Source: Diadema setosum (lineage: Eukaryota > Echinodermata > Echinoidea > Diadematoida > Diadematidae). From it: DNA of 64,000 bases. The first letter of the stretch is position 1. Each line of letters begins with the position of its first letter. Shown here in pieces: positions 1-11,584 of the stretch. The translations under genes and the position numbers were made by a program. The stretch lies in contig NC_092701.1 in NCBI RefSeq assembly GCF_964275005.1, forward strand, positions 6,802,715-6,866,714, given 5' to 3'. A model generated the notes under the pieces. That model worked only from the letters and a program-made list of their open reading frames with translations. It was not told the DNA's origin and did not search any database.

Positions 1-4
1 GTAA

Positions 5-45
5 TTTCGCACAACACATTTCGCACAACACATTTCGCACAACAA
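5..45 (+). repeat. Three copies of ATTTCGCACAACAC
   Basis: A 14-base unit is repeated three times at the window's start, the last copy diverging. It may continue to the left of the window. Confidence 0.7.
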
Positions 46-71
46 AGTTGAGAAATTGCCGCCATGTCGGA

Positions 72-107
72 TTTTTTTTTTTTTTTTTTTTTTGGGGGGG
101 GGGGGGG
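72..107 (+). repeat. T(22)G(14) homopolymer junction
   Basis: Twenty-two T's run directly into fourteen G's. The same composite recurs in several places in the window (see findings). 291-310 is the complementary form C(12)A(8). Confidence 0.9.
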
Positions 108-110
108 TTC

Positions 111-814
111 AGATCAGAAGGGCTTTCAAGGACATCTACGGATCAGACATTATTACACAATATACCATCATCATTCAGGCGTTTCTACAACAGCAGAGTA
201 ACATACAAGTAAAAAAGCATATCTTTGATACAGAAGCATTTCTTTTTTTATCAAAGATTGGGCCTTACCCTAACACTGGAGTGAGCTCCACCCCCCCCCC
301 CCAAAAAAAAGACCCTCAATATGGTTTACACTAGCACAATATCGTTCGGATGTATCGGAACATGTAATAGACAGCAATATAAGAAGATTAACAAAATATA
401 TCAAATTATAAGTTATAAGTTGAGATTTAACTTTGACGCAACACACTAAAGGTATTCTACAATTGGGAGAGATATCACATTCGATTTATATGTGCAGGTT
501 AGTTGTATTACAAAACATTTTACCATGTAAAAAAAGATATAATAAAGCCTAAAACATACGGAGATATCACCATTGCTTTTCAAGAAACCATAGCCATAAC
601 TGTTGACAATTTAGTATATAAAAAACATTCTTATCAGATCTATTTAGTATATCTAACAATATTTGGCATTAATTATACTGATTTCAGTTTGTACATTAGT
701 TGTTCTATCCCTAACTCACAGGTTAGAACTAGTTTGAGGAATTAAGTAAAGCTGGGTTTTTGTTTTACGTGCACTAATGGTAAATAATGCCTTGAACGAC
801 AACCTTGATTACTT
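111..814. other. No gene recognised
   Basis: AT-rich unique-looking sequence. Short open frames show no domain, codon bias or splice context. Confidence 0.5.
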
Positions 815-2880
815 ACCGCCATCTTGAATTTTGTGTAGATACTATTTTTATCGCTAAATATTACACATTGGCAAAATTTGTGCCAAATTCCAAGCTCCTA
901 TCTCTTTTTGGAAAATACTTTCTGTTCAATTTTATCTGCCTCAGAACAATCTACTATGATGAAATGCTACAGTAATAGCGATCAGCGTCACCTACCACTT
1001 GGCATGAAAAGTTAGTTTGCAGGTACTTGCAAGTCACTAGACCGTTACAGTATTACATGTGACCATGTAAACACATTGTATGCAAAATTTATAATGCATA
1101 AATGTAATTTTTTCAAGTTTTAGACGTTAACTTATCAATAGTGTATGATATTGCCTGTAATTCCAGAAATATGAATTATGTCTCAATCTCAGTAAATCTC
1201 AATCTCAATCGCAGGTTTCAAAATAATTCTTCAGTTCTTTTTTGATAAATACTAAATCATGCATTTTCACATTTCTTCCTTTTTTCAAAACAATATAAAA
1301 ATATGGATTCCCTCCCCCCCCCCCCCCCAATATATTCATCACAATACACAGCTAAAGTGGTATCAACTTTTAGGAAGTTTTACTCTCCTTCATATGACAT
1401 CAAATGTGTTGCAATCCAATGTCTCTATCAAATGTTATGTTTGAAATGTTAACTTCAATAAAAATGGCGGCCCTATAGGACCGCATCTGTACTTTGGAGG
1501 TTTTTGCAACAAATCTATTGAGGTGCACTTACGGAACATTGCTTAGTATGCTTAATATTATGTATGGTCTTGTTTATAGAGAGAGTGGAACTCGAAAAGT
1601 AAGCACGATCTTGGATTTGACCCTCTGTGACGTCTTTGGGAACAGATGCGTGTAAATGCATATTATGTAAAATGGGATTTCAAGTTTGAGACATTATAAC
1701 TCCTGAACCAAATACAATACTGACCTCTAATTTTCTCCAAATATTGATTATATGGGAAAGATGTTAATTTCTGCATGGTTTTCATAAACATTTTTAATTT
1801 ATTTTTTTTTTTTACTTTTTAGAGAAATATTCATGGTGCATTCTGAAAAAAAAAAATGTCTCCGTAAAAACCTAAGATGGTTTGAAATAGCATTAAAATG
1901 TTCAGAATATATAAAAACCATATAAATAGACAGCAAAACAGACAAAATTGTATCAAAATCGAAATGATACATTTACTTTGGCGCAATACACTATGTCAGC
2001 TTTGATGGCCTGCAATCTTGAATTTTTTGAGTGATCGATCCAGATTTTGTTTTAAACTTTCTATAGCAAGGTTGTTTCAAGCTTCTACCTCTATTTAAAA
2101 GATATTTTTGCTTCATCTCATCTGCTTCAGAACAATCTACTTTGAAATAATAGCAATCAGCGTCACCTGAGCTACCACTTGGTATGAAAAGTTAGTTTGC
2201 AGGCACAAACCATTGTTTGTCAAAGAAAATGTCTGCGTTTGCCAAGACTACTACACGCACCACTGGCACTGCTACAAGCGCCATTGTCAGTGTGCGTGTA
2301 GTAGTCTTGGCGCGCGCAGGCTCTTTTTACGACCAACAAGGTATTGTCACAACTAAAGTGGCCATTTTTACATAATGAGTTTTCAAGTTTGAGACATTAT
2401 AACTCCTGAACCAAAAACGGTACTGACCCCTAATTTTCTCCAAATATTAATTATATGTCAAACAAAATTCTTGAAACGTTTCAAGATAATCCTTCAGTGT
2501 TTCTCTGATTTATGCTGAATCAAGCATTTTCATGATTTTCCTTTTTTCAGAAAAATATCAAAAAATGAGTGTTTTTTCCTTAAAATCTCAATCCACTTAT
2601 CACAATAACTCACAAAAATGGTATCAACTTGTAGGAAATTTTATTCTCTTTCATATGACATCACATTTGTTGAAATTTGATCTTTCAATCAAATTCTATC
2701 TTTCGAATAACAAATTCAGTAAATATGGCGGCCATCTTGGACGCCATCTTGGATTTGGAGGCTTTCGCAACAATTTTTTTGAGGTAGACCAGTGGAATGT
2801 TGTTTGTTACAATAAAAACTTGAAAATAAGCATGGTCTACTTAGTTTGTAGAGAGAGTGCAACTCACTCGTTAAGTAAGC
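815..2880. repeat. Rearranged copies of one unclassified repeat
   Basis: Three blocks occur twice in direct orientation. Block A contains CAGCGTCACCT...AAAGTTAGTTTGCAGG (945-1024 and 2130-2204). Block B contains GAGACATTATAACTCCTGAA (about 1687-1755 and 2390-2457). Block C starts in TTTCAAxATAATxCTTCAGT and runs through CATATGACATCA to ATGGCGGCC (about 1213-1475 and 2478-2735). The order is A-C-B in the first copy and A-B-C in the second. No protein is coded. Confidence 0.65.
2232..2320. other. Strong hairpin, precursor-like
   Basis: GCCAAGACTACTACACGCA (2241-2259) is perfectly complementary to TGCGTGTAGTAGTCTTGGC (2293-2311). Pairing extends inward (CACTGGCA with TGTCAGTG, one wobble) and outward (CTGCG with CGCAG), leaving a loop of about 15 bases. 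The size and near-perfect stem would suit a small-RNA precursor or a tiny foldback transposon. Nothing else in the region supports transcription. Confidence 0.5.
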
Positions 2881-3162
2881 GACTTTTTGGGGTTTGGCCC
2901 TCCGGTTACACGGGTGCGTGAGGGCGAGGGCTTCGGAGAGCAACCTCTGTCTGTCAGTGCCTATAGTAGTAGTCTGTTTTCCAGACCAGAATACACTCGT
3001 ACCTCTACTGACCTGCGTGCATCAACATGTCATGGAAGTCTGAAACGACTCGCTCAACCTCTTCTCCCGGGTCCATAAAAAAAGAAAGAAGTGATTATTT
3101 CAGTGCTGTTACGTATATCTGAATTTCACTACATGTGTAAAGAGAGAATCAGTTGAAATCGC

Positions 3163-3169
3163 AATAATG

Positions 3170-3233
<64 letters not shown>

Positions 3234-3300
3234 TAATAATAACGATTATTATTATCATTATCATTATTATTATTATTATCATCATCATCATCATCATCAT
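3163..3300 (+). repeat. (AAT)n-(ATT)n-(ATC)n microsatellite
   Basis: About 24 AAT triplets are followed by their complement ATT and then ATC triplets. The first two halves can pair as a long hairpin. Poly-Ile reading frames here are artefacts of the repeat. Confidence 0.95.
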
Positions 3301-3997
3301 TTTTATTAATTCATTCAATAGTTCATTCATTCATTCAATAGTTTATTTATTTCCATCATCACAAAGAAAGAAAAGAAAAAGTTGACATAATCCAAAGTGA
3401 TACAATTTTTTTTTCATTTCTCTTACACTCGTCCGATAAAGGATTTTTTTCAATACAATATAAAGTATATTAATGATAATATTATCATCATCATCATCAT
3501 AATGTAGGCTAAAAAAAATGATGTTAGAATTTGTATTTTGTATACACCCTTTGCAAAATCTCGGGAAAATGCAAACTCCCTGTAGGCCTATTAACTACAC
3601 GTTTCTACAGTTTCCATCCCCAATTACCTTTCTATTCCTCCTCCCCAGTGCACCCCACCCCCACCGCCGTAAAAAGGGGAGCGGCTCTCTTTAAATAAAC
3701 CGAATAAAATAATTTATCATGAAATGCGTTTCCATTCGGAGTGGATTGCTCTTAATGTGTCAAAAATGCAGTGACAGGAAAACGAAATATGCATTTTCCT
3801 CTCGTCACTCGAATTTTTCCTTTTCCATCGATCTCCATCTCTCTTTCTCTTTTTCTCTATCATTTTTCTCTCTATCCCACAATCTCTTCTCCCCTTCCCC
3901 CTCTATATCTCTCACGGCCCTCTCCCATTAGGCCCTATCCGCCTTATTTCTCTTTCTGCCAGCCCATAGCTGCACAATAATAAGAGATAAAAATGGG
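3301..3997. other. No gene recognised
   Basis: A T/C-rich block at 3800-3960 and short microsatellites only. Confidence 0.5.
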
Positions 3998-4075
3998 ACA
4001 CACACACACAAGCACACACACTTTTTTGTTTTATGATAACACACACACACATACACACACACACACACACACACG
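3998..4075 (+). repeat. (CA)n microsatellite in two blocks
   Basis: Two CA runs are separated by a short T-rich insert. The second ends exactly where LINE-derived coding begins. Confidence 0.9.
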
Positions 4076-5854
4076 TTGATTTCATCAACCAACCTCAACT
4101 CTGTTTAACAAATCTCTCGCCACAGCGATAATACCAGCTGATTTCAAAACTGCTAAAATTGTTCCTATTTATAAAAGTAAATGTAAAACTGATTTGAATA
4201 ATTACAGACCAATATCGCTATTGCCTGTTGTAGCCAAGATATTCGAAAAAGCTATCCATAATCAATTGTATACATATTTTATAGACCACTCACTGTTAAA
4301 TCAATTCCAATCTGGTTTCAGAAAATTCCATTCAACTTCAACAACATTATGTGACATCAATGAATACCTATTAGAAAATCGATGTACTGGTTACTGCACT
4401 GGAAGTTTATTTTTGGATTTACGAAAAGCCTTTGACCTGGTCCCACATGATTTTTTTATTCATAAACTTGAAAAATATGGCGTATTTTCCAAAGAACTAC
4501 AGTGGTTCACAAATTATCTAAACAATAGACAACAGTGTGTTTCTATAAATGGTGTTCTCAGTGAATGCCTAACGGTCAAATCTGGAGTACCCCAGGGTTC
4601 AACACTGGGTCCATTGTTGTTTTGTATTTATATAAATGACCTGTGTAATATAGATGTATCATTGAATGTTAAACTGTCTCTTTATGCAGATGATACAGTG
4701 ATATTTTGTAGAAATAAGAATATCCAGTTATTACAAGAGGAAATGCAACTGCAGCTTGATAAAATTTCTCAGTGGATGAAAGTAAACAAGATGATGTTAA
4801 ATGTAAAGAAGACCAAAGTAATGGTGTTTGGTTCAAGAAAGAAATTGCAAAATTGTAAAATTTCTGTAATGTACGATGGTCAATATATTGAACAGGTAAA
4901 TGAATTTAAGTATTTAGGAGTTATTCTGGAACCTACTTTAAACTGGTCGAAACATGTTGATGCTATTTGCATTAAAATTGCTCGTGCAATTGGAAGTGTA
5001 CGAAGAGTGAAATGTTTTCTATCACGTAAAACGATTATCAATTTGTATTACTCATTAGTTTTACCCCACATAGATTATTGTTCCACCAGCTGGGGTTCAT
5101 GTTCCAAATCACATATTAAGAAATTACAAATAATGCAAAATAGATATATTCGTATGATTTTTAATATAAAGCAGCATGAATCTGTATCACTGTATATTCC
5201 AACACTACATTGGCAAAATATTGCAGACAGGATAAAATACCAGCATTGTCTCATGGTCTTTAAAATTTTGAACAGGTTTGCACCGCCTTACTTGAATCGC
5301 CTGATCACACAGCGACCCGTTTATTATGTAACACGGTATGCTACCAACAGTCCACTGTTTGTTCCTCAGGTTAACACTGAGTACAAAAAACGTAGCTTTT
5401 CTTATTATGGTCCAATGCTCTTTAATAAGTTACCCCTTCCCGTCCAGACGCTGAGTTCATTGCCTCTTTTCAAGAAACACTGCCGACCATTGCTACATAC
5501 TATATGATCTTAGGTTGTGAAGCATGGTAGAAAATAATGTTTGTTTGCCTTTTGCTCATTTGATTATACATTGAGTTGAGTTGATATATGTACCACATAA
5601 CTATTGTTATTGTAATACACTGGTACCCCTCTGTACCATTTGTGAATGTACTTGTAAATACTGTATATAATTCGTTTGTTTGTTTGTTTGTTTTTGTGTA
5701 GGTCACCTTGTGTTTGTTTTTACCTGAAAGTTTATGTATGCATTTGTATCATTGTATACAGGGCTTCCTTGAAAAGCAGGTCTGCTGGCTGTCAGCAGAA
5801 CTGAACGGAATGTCCCTGTTAAAAGATGTTGTGAATAAATAAATAAATAAATAA
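4076..5854 (+). mobile_element. 5'-truncated LINE with reverse transcriptase and AAATA tail
   Basis: An uninterrupted frame opens after a TGA near 4078, directly behind a CA microsatellite, and runs to a stop at 5507. It shows non-LTR reverse transcriptase blocks in order: NNYRPISLLPVVAKIFEK, the QSGFRK block, LDLRKAFDLVPHD, SGVPQGSTLGPLLF, the catalytic SLYADDTVIF, and a C-terminal region ending before 5507. The usual upstream endonuclease and ORF1 are missing. About 330 bases of 3' untranslated sequence end in (AAATA/AATA)n at 5834-5854. This layout fits the CR1/Jockey group of LINEs; the exact clade cannot be set by eye. The frame is intact over more than 430 codons, so the insertion is fairly recent. 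Confidence 0.88.
4194..5507 (+). CDS. LINE reverse transcriptase (partial ORF2)
   Basis: Reverse transcriptase used for target-primed copying of the LINE RNA. The fingers and palm blocks are present, with the YADD catalytic aspartates at roughly residues 167-168. The thumb and C-terminal region (YLGVILEPTLNWSKHVD, then LPHIDYCSTSW) follow. In-frame coding continues upstream of the first ATG to about 4079 (FNKSL, then ADFKTAKIVPIYK), so that ATG is not the real start. The N-terminal endonuclease is absent, so this copy cannot move by itself. Confidence 0.88.
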   Translation: MNNYRPISLLPVVAKIFEKAIHNQLYTYFIDHSLLNQFQSGFRKFHSTSTTLCDINEYLLENRCTGYCTGSLFLDLRKAFDLVPHDFFIHKLEKYGVFSKELQWFTNYLNNRQQCVSINGVLSECLTVKSGVPQGSTLGPLLFCIYINDLCNIDVSLNVKLSLYADDTVIFCRNKNIQLLQEEMQLQLDKISQWMKVNKMMLNVKKTKVMVFGSRKKLQNCKISVMYDGQYIEQVNEFKYLGVILEPTLNWSKHVDAICIKIARAIGSVRRVKCFLSRKTIINLYYSLVLPHIDYCSTSWGSCSKSHIKKLQIMQNRYIRMIFNIKQHESVSLYIPTLHWQNIADRIKYQHCLMVFKILNRFAPPYLNRLITQRPVYYVTRYATNSPLFVPQVNTEYKKRSFSYYGPMLFNKLPLPVQTLSSLPLFKKHCRPLLHTI

Positions 5855-5871
5855 CTTGTACATTATATTTT

Positions 5872-5998
5872 TGTGGAGGCACTGTGGTATATTGGTGTAT
5901 ATGACTCCAGCATATGGCTCCGAGATCGAATCCAGTCCAGTGCTCTCGGTCAAGATAAGTTTACCCGTGTCCCTCTCGACCCAGGTATAATAGGTATA
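5872..5998 (+). mobile_element. SINE, 5' half (split by insertion)
   Basis: A tRNA-like head has an A-box-like TGGTATATTGGTG and a B-box-like GAGATCGAATCC. A body with AGATAAGTTTACCC, then GTGTCCCTCTCGACCCAGGT, follows. The same body occurs at 17034-17240. It is cut at 5998-6000, and the matching 3' half resumes at 9189. Confidence 0.6.
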
Positions 5999-6789
5999 TA
6001 GTAGGCTTGCTAAGGGCGAAAAAAGGGTTGATCGCTTCATTTTATAGTACAAAATAATGTCCTATTTGGCACACATGTTCCTCGGTACAATTAGAATTAT
6101 TTCATTTAAAGAGACAATCTGTATCTATGCAAATAAGCCTTAATTTGCATAATTTATGCAAAAATACATATAAAAATTATAAAAAAATATATGTGCAGCC
6201 AGCAGAAATACCTAATTTGGTAGAAGTATTCGATAGAAAATGTGGAAACAATTCCTGCAAAAATTGATGTCATACCTATGTAAATAAATATAAAATTTGC
6301 ATAATTATGGGAGTTATTGATTTGTAAACAATGAAACCCCCTTAAATCTCATCCTAGATAGACATAACCCGTTAGAAAAACTCTATGAAACAAAATGAGA
6401 AAATAATTGGAGTAATTGAGCCATCTTTATCAGCTAATTTACATAATTACTAAAGAAAGTGAAGTAAAAACATTATTTTTAACGTTTTCCTTACACTCTA
6501 AGAACTGCATTTTATGATAAAAACTACCAAAGTAGTATGCATATCCTTTGTTCGTAAAAAAAAAATGGTTAGTAATGACAAAACACTATTTCTCTATGCA
6601 AATACCACCTAATTAGCATATTGTGCATATTAAAGCCCGAACGTACCAGATGTCAATGGTCAATTTCGCCTTAAGAAATTGTATCAGTTTACGCGATAAC
6701 TCAAGACTGGATTAAGCAAATTTCACCAGACTTAGTCCAAGGATGACGTATGATGGGGCAATTAATTAAGCTGTTTGTAAGTAAAATCG

Positions 6790-7110
6790 GCAAGAGGTCA
6801 AAGGTCAAAAAGTTCAAGGTCAATACAAAAACTTTATTGTTTCCCCCATATCTATGCATTGCCTGAAGGTATTTTCTTGAAACTTAGTGACTGTTTACAT
6901 GTGCTACCAAAATTAGATTCTCCAGAGAGTTTGAGGTCAAGAGGTCACAGGTCAAAGGTCAGGTGAAAATGTTAAAATTTCACTTTTTGTTCTCTGTATC
7001 TCGCAAATGGATCAAGGTGTCTTCATGGAACTTGGTACTGGCAGGGATTTTCTGGGGAATTTAGCGGTCATTTGTCAAAGGTCAAGGGTCAAAGATCAAG
7101 GTCAATTGGG
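6790..7110 (+). repeat. AGGTCA-rich repeat inside the 3.2-kb transposon
   Basis: Runs of AGGTCAAAGGTCA and AAGGTCAAGGGTCA type alternate with a spacer of about 150 bp carrying a CCTGAAGGTATTTTCTTGAA block, then AAACTTAGTG. The same spacer appears, in reverse orientation, inside the element at 29430-30551, so the two regions belong to one repeat family. Confidence 0.6.
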
Positions 7111-7604
7111 CCCTCAAAATTTCACTATTTCCCTCATATTTTGCAATGCCTGTAGGATTTTTCTTGAAACTTAATATATACATGTATCACCTAATGGGGA
7201 TTCTATGGGAAATTTCCTGCCAAAAGGTCAAAGCTCTGATGAAAGTGCTATATTTCACGTTTTCTTTCCGATTATCTTGAATGTGAATCAAGGTATCATG
7301 AAACTTATGTGTGTGCATGTTCTACCTGACAGTGATACCCTTGTTGATTATCGGAAAATGTTAAGCCCTCCCCTCTCAAGTGTTTTTGTTTCCTCTGGAA
7401 AAGCAGGAAAGGACATGGAATTCAGTGACATGGTATAGTCATCACTGTCATTGCATTTGATATATGGGTCGCATGAAAGTTAATCTTGATGCACACATGT
7501 ATAACCTCTGACATTCTTACCTTTTACATTTTTACCTGTGTATTTTTTTGTTTTTAATTTTAACCTCTGACATCTTTACACAAAACCAGTTAACCAAATT
7601 ATTA

Positions 7605-7626
7605 TTTTTTTTTGGGGGGGGGGGGG
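7605..7626 (+). repeat. T(9)G(13) homopolymer junction
   Basis: Another T-run/G-run composite, inside the 3.2-kb transposon. Confidence 0.85.
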
Positions 7627-9188
7627 AAGTTGCAGGGTCATGTGGGTCATGATCATCTATACAGGTATTAGCTGGTCTGTGGTGGAATATAACATTCTTT
7701 GGACCGCCAGGGAGTTACATTATCCCAAGGGAAAACAATGACAAACCAGGGAGAATATGACATTAACGATCCTCATAAGTAACAGTAGCATGTGACGATC
7801 TGTTGACAAATCACATCCTAAAAATTGTAGAGGTCATCTAATATCCTCTTTTATGGCTATGAACATATTATTTCTGCATTGATTTATTGTAGAAATTGAC
7901 TGATTTTAAGTCAGAGACTAAGATTATTTGACTTAAAGTATACCATCTCCTACGTTGTTCACATGACAATTTTTGCCTAAATTATTGCCTTACCAAAATG
8001 TTATTGTGTATAAATTTCCCAGCATAGTTTCCATGCCATAGCAGCTCATAGTACTGAGGGAACTTTTTTTCAGAAACAGACTTTGTTTCTAACTCAAGCT
8101 TGTAAGTTCTTAATGTGTGCAGATACCCTAGGGGCTTGCATCCGCATAATTTGCACAAGTTTATAATCAGTTTGATGTAAAAAGCCTCTTATTCGCTTGG
8201 TTGCCTACAAAATACAATGAAAATCAGAATTCACACTTTCACTATATGGTAGTGTTTTTTGCAATGATTTTCCAACCACGACCATAGTTGTGTGCTGTTT
8301 TAAAGGGGAAAACAATCCTTTTGTAAGCAATATTGTTCCGATTTGCATCATTCTGTTCCTATGTATAGGCCCTACTGTTATATTTGCATAATCATATTTA
8401 AAGAGTGTCACTACCGATTGCTATTTTCCCACCCTGCAAAGCATTTATGCAATGAGGGAAAATTGATAGTAAAAATTATTTCAAAGATCAATATGTTTCA
8501 AAATTTCACGTCTTGTATACTTGATATACATGATTTATGCATAAAATGCCTAAGTTAATTAAATAATATGGAAAAAAAAATTAAGCAACTGAAAAGTCTT
8601 GGTGTGAGAATATTGTCTTATTCTATTAGCTTTTTGGATATTAAGTTCAAAGCGATTTAAGACATTGTCACATTATTGCATTTTGTTTGTTCTGATTATC
8701 TATGTGTAGGTATTGATATGCATATTATGCAAATAACAGGTTGTTTGCATAGAGACAGTTTGTCTCTTTAGATGACTCATTTGCTTTTGACCCAAGGGAC
8801 ATCCATCCCAGGTTCAGACTTTGTACTACAAGATCCAGTGCTTAATCGATTAGAAATTCTTTCAAATATGCAGATTTTTGCACAATAACTTGCATAATTA
8901 TGCAAACTTTATGTTTATTTACATAGGTATGAAATTAATTTTTGCAGGAGTTGTTTCCACTTACTCTATAGAATACTTCTACCAAATTAGGTATTTCTGC
9001 TGGATGCAAATAAAATTTTTTGCAATTTTCATATGTATTTCTGCATACATTATGCAAATTAAGGCTTATTTGCATAGATACAGAGTGTCTCTTTACATGA
9101 AAAATTTTCAATTGCCCTAGGGAACATCTCTGCCAAATAGGACACTAAGTACTAAAAAATGCAGCATTTACCCCCTTAGCAAGTCTAC

Positions 9189-9325
9189 TAATATATAGGC
9201 CTAGCTTGCAACCGTCAGCTGTAGATAGGCTTATAATGATGGCAGTGCCCTCTGACAAAAACAGTGTCAGCACTGAAGAGGCTACCCTTGATTAAGAAAG
9301 CCATATTGTTATTATCATTCCTCCT
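9189..9325 (+). mobile_element. SINE, 3' half (split by insertion)
   Basis: The segment ATAATGATGGCAGTGCCCTC, then a CAGTGT...CACTGAAGAGGCTAC block, then GATTAAGAAAGCCATATTGT, is the 3' portion of the SINE body also seen at 17140-17240. Joined to 5872-5998 it makes one SINE. The 3.2 kb between is an insertion. Confidence 0.6.
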
Positions 9326-11262
9326 TAAAAACTTCACAAATTAGCTTTTATTTGTGAACATCCACGTTGAAAAAAAAAACCCAACCGTATAAGCTATAAA
9401 GTTATTATGTGGGGGCAATAACTTTTATCAAAATATTTATAAGCAATATGAAGATAATGTAAAAAGAGAAAACAAGATGAAAACAAACAATCGGGGTTTT
9501 TAAGCGCAAATAACCGTTTGATGCCTTCCTTGAATATAATGAGTACACTAATAGCCCGCATAATGTATACACAGACTTATAATGATGTAATATGATTTCA
9601 TGGAAAAGAGGAAGTCATCAAAATATCAAATATCAAAACAGCATTGCGTCAGTATATATAATACAGTGCATAATTATCCAGCATAATTAGCAGTCGCTTG
9701 AATAAAAGTGATTGCATTATTTTCTGGAATACACGTTACATGTCCTTCTTTCCTCCTTCACACTTAATAGTACAGCCCAGGAATAATGCCAGGGTAATTT
9801 TGAAACGATGAACTTTTATATGGCATGTAGAACATTTTTGCCTTCTCTGTAAAAATGCAGTGAAACAACATTACAAATGATATTAATAATGCATGTACGA
9901 GTACTATTAATGATGATGATAATATGACGAAGATGATTATAATATGAAAATGAAAATCATTACAACCGTTATCATCACAACAAATATAAATATATTGTAC
10001 TATATGGCTGTTACTAGATGCCCAGTATACTAGAAATACTGATTAGATAAGTATGGCAATAACAATTATTATTATCATAAATATATTCAAAGTCATATCA
10101 TGCATGACTGTATTATAATATAGGCCTATCTTTTTGTTAGCGATATCCTATTATATACGTTGTAAAGGTGTGACTCCTTATCAATTTCGACTTTCATATT
10201 AAAAAACTAAAATCATGCGAACAGAATAGTGGAAGCTTCATTAAGAAGGGACATGGAAATATTATGCAAAGGTGTCAGCAACTGTCAACTCTGCATTCTA
10301 ATGTGCCAAGAATACCCCCCCCCCCACCCCGAAAAGAAAGTGCGATCGATAGTTGTTTAATATACAACACTATTCCATCAGTCAGAGTTAGGTATCTCAA
10401 CACAACTGAAAATTCTATGCAAAACATTAGTATCAAGGATTCGATATTTTCCTTTGCTTTCATGTCAAAAGGAGGATATTTATAGAGACATTATTAACTT
10501 TGTGGATCATAATAGGTCGATTGGAGTCACGGAAGGACATGACCTCATCGCCATATCTCTTTGCATAATGTGTTTGCTGCTCTAATAATATCACAATTCC
10601 GTGAAAACATGTGAAATTACGTAAACTATGAAAAACTTTGCAACTTTCTCTAATCAAGGAATGACTTTGGTAAAACATTAACTGTTTTGTTTGTTTGATT
10701 CAATGTCTAACTACTGTTTCTTGAAAAACCTTCATAATTATTAACGTCTGAGCGATCCTCTTATTCGTCAATTCGCCCTTTAAAAAGAAAAGAAAAATGA
10801 GTGACAAGAGTGTGGGGTTTTGACCAGAAAGAAAGAAGAACTAAAGTCATAATTTTTAAATGAATGCTATTTCGATTTATACTCTCGTCACAATATATCC
10901 CTGTTTATCCATGTCGATCTAAACACTTATAAGATAATGGACTTATGGAAAACTGCTGTATGAAAATGATACATGTATGATAATATTCATACAATTAATG
11001 AAATTACACTTATAACAAAATATCATGCATCGCTATCTCGGTTAAATTTTTACCAGTGAGTTAGTAGTTAGTTATGCATCATTTTTTTTTTTTTTTTTTT
11101 TTTTTGCAGCCCTGCAATGATGATCGCCGAAGGTCTGTACCTAAAACACATCGACTGAGTTCATAATATTATAGTTGAATAAACCAACTTTTAAATAAAT
11201 ACGTCCACTGCATCCTTCCTCAATTCTAACATCATGTGTATGTATAAAAGTGTTATACACTC
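9326..11262. other. Intergenic, AT-rich
   Basis: Decayed ATG/AAT triplets at 9905-10080 and a C-run near 10315. A 27-T run at 11079-11105 lies just before the MITE at 11263. No coding signal. Confidence 0.5.
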
Positions 11263-11421
11263 CAAGGGTGGATCCAAGAATTCCGTAAAAGGGGACGCCT
11301 TTACAAAATTAGAGGGGGCGCACGCCCCTATAACAAAATTCTCTTTAGTTGTTTTGTTTTAACAAAGAAAAAAAAATAAAGGGGTGGGGCGCCCAGTGCG
11401 CTCCCCTTGGATCCGCCACTG
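11263..11421. mobile_element. Short hAT-like MITE
   Basis: The left end CAAGGGTGGATCCAAG and the complement of the right end CAGTGGCGGATCCAAGG are imperfect inverted repeats. The CAGTGGCGGATCCA terminus is a form I associate with hAT-type MITEs. The interior is GGGGCGCACGCCCC-rich on both sides and AT-rich at the centre. No clear 8-bp duplication is visible. Confidence 0.5.
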
Positions 11422-11546
11422 CACTTTATGTGTTTGGTTTGTGTGTGAATATACCAGCTATTATCACACTCCAAAAATTGGCTGCAAGTGCAATATCAGG
11501 TTGAATTCAAAATTGTTTTATGTAAAATCTCTCTCCCTCTTGCAAG

Positions 11547-11584
<38 letters not shown>

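Larger units (their letters stand above)
6001..9188. mobile_element. DNA transposon with ~310-bp terminal inverted repeats
   Basis: The left end GTAGGCTTGCTAAGGG and the complement of the right end GTAGACTTGCTAAGGG begin inverted repeats that can be followed for about 310 bases (6001-6312 and 8878-9188) at roughly 80 percent identity. Shared blocks include GTCCTATTTGGCA, CTGTATCTATGCAAATAAGC, CAGCAGAAATACCTAATTTG and CATACCTATGTAAATAAA. The element is flanked by TA on both sides, consistent with a TA target duplication (Tc1/mariner or similar). It interrupts a SINE. No transposase can be seen, so it is non-autonomous. Inside are AGGTCA-rich stretches and weaker repeats of the terminal ATGCAAAT-type sequence. 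Confidence 0.75.

Noticed and set aside
3109..3385. Poly-isoleucine proteins on both strands
   Set aside because: Pure translation of an AAT/ATT microsatellite.
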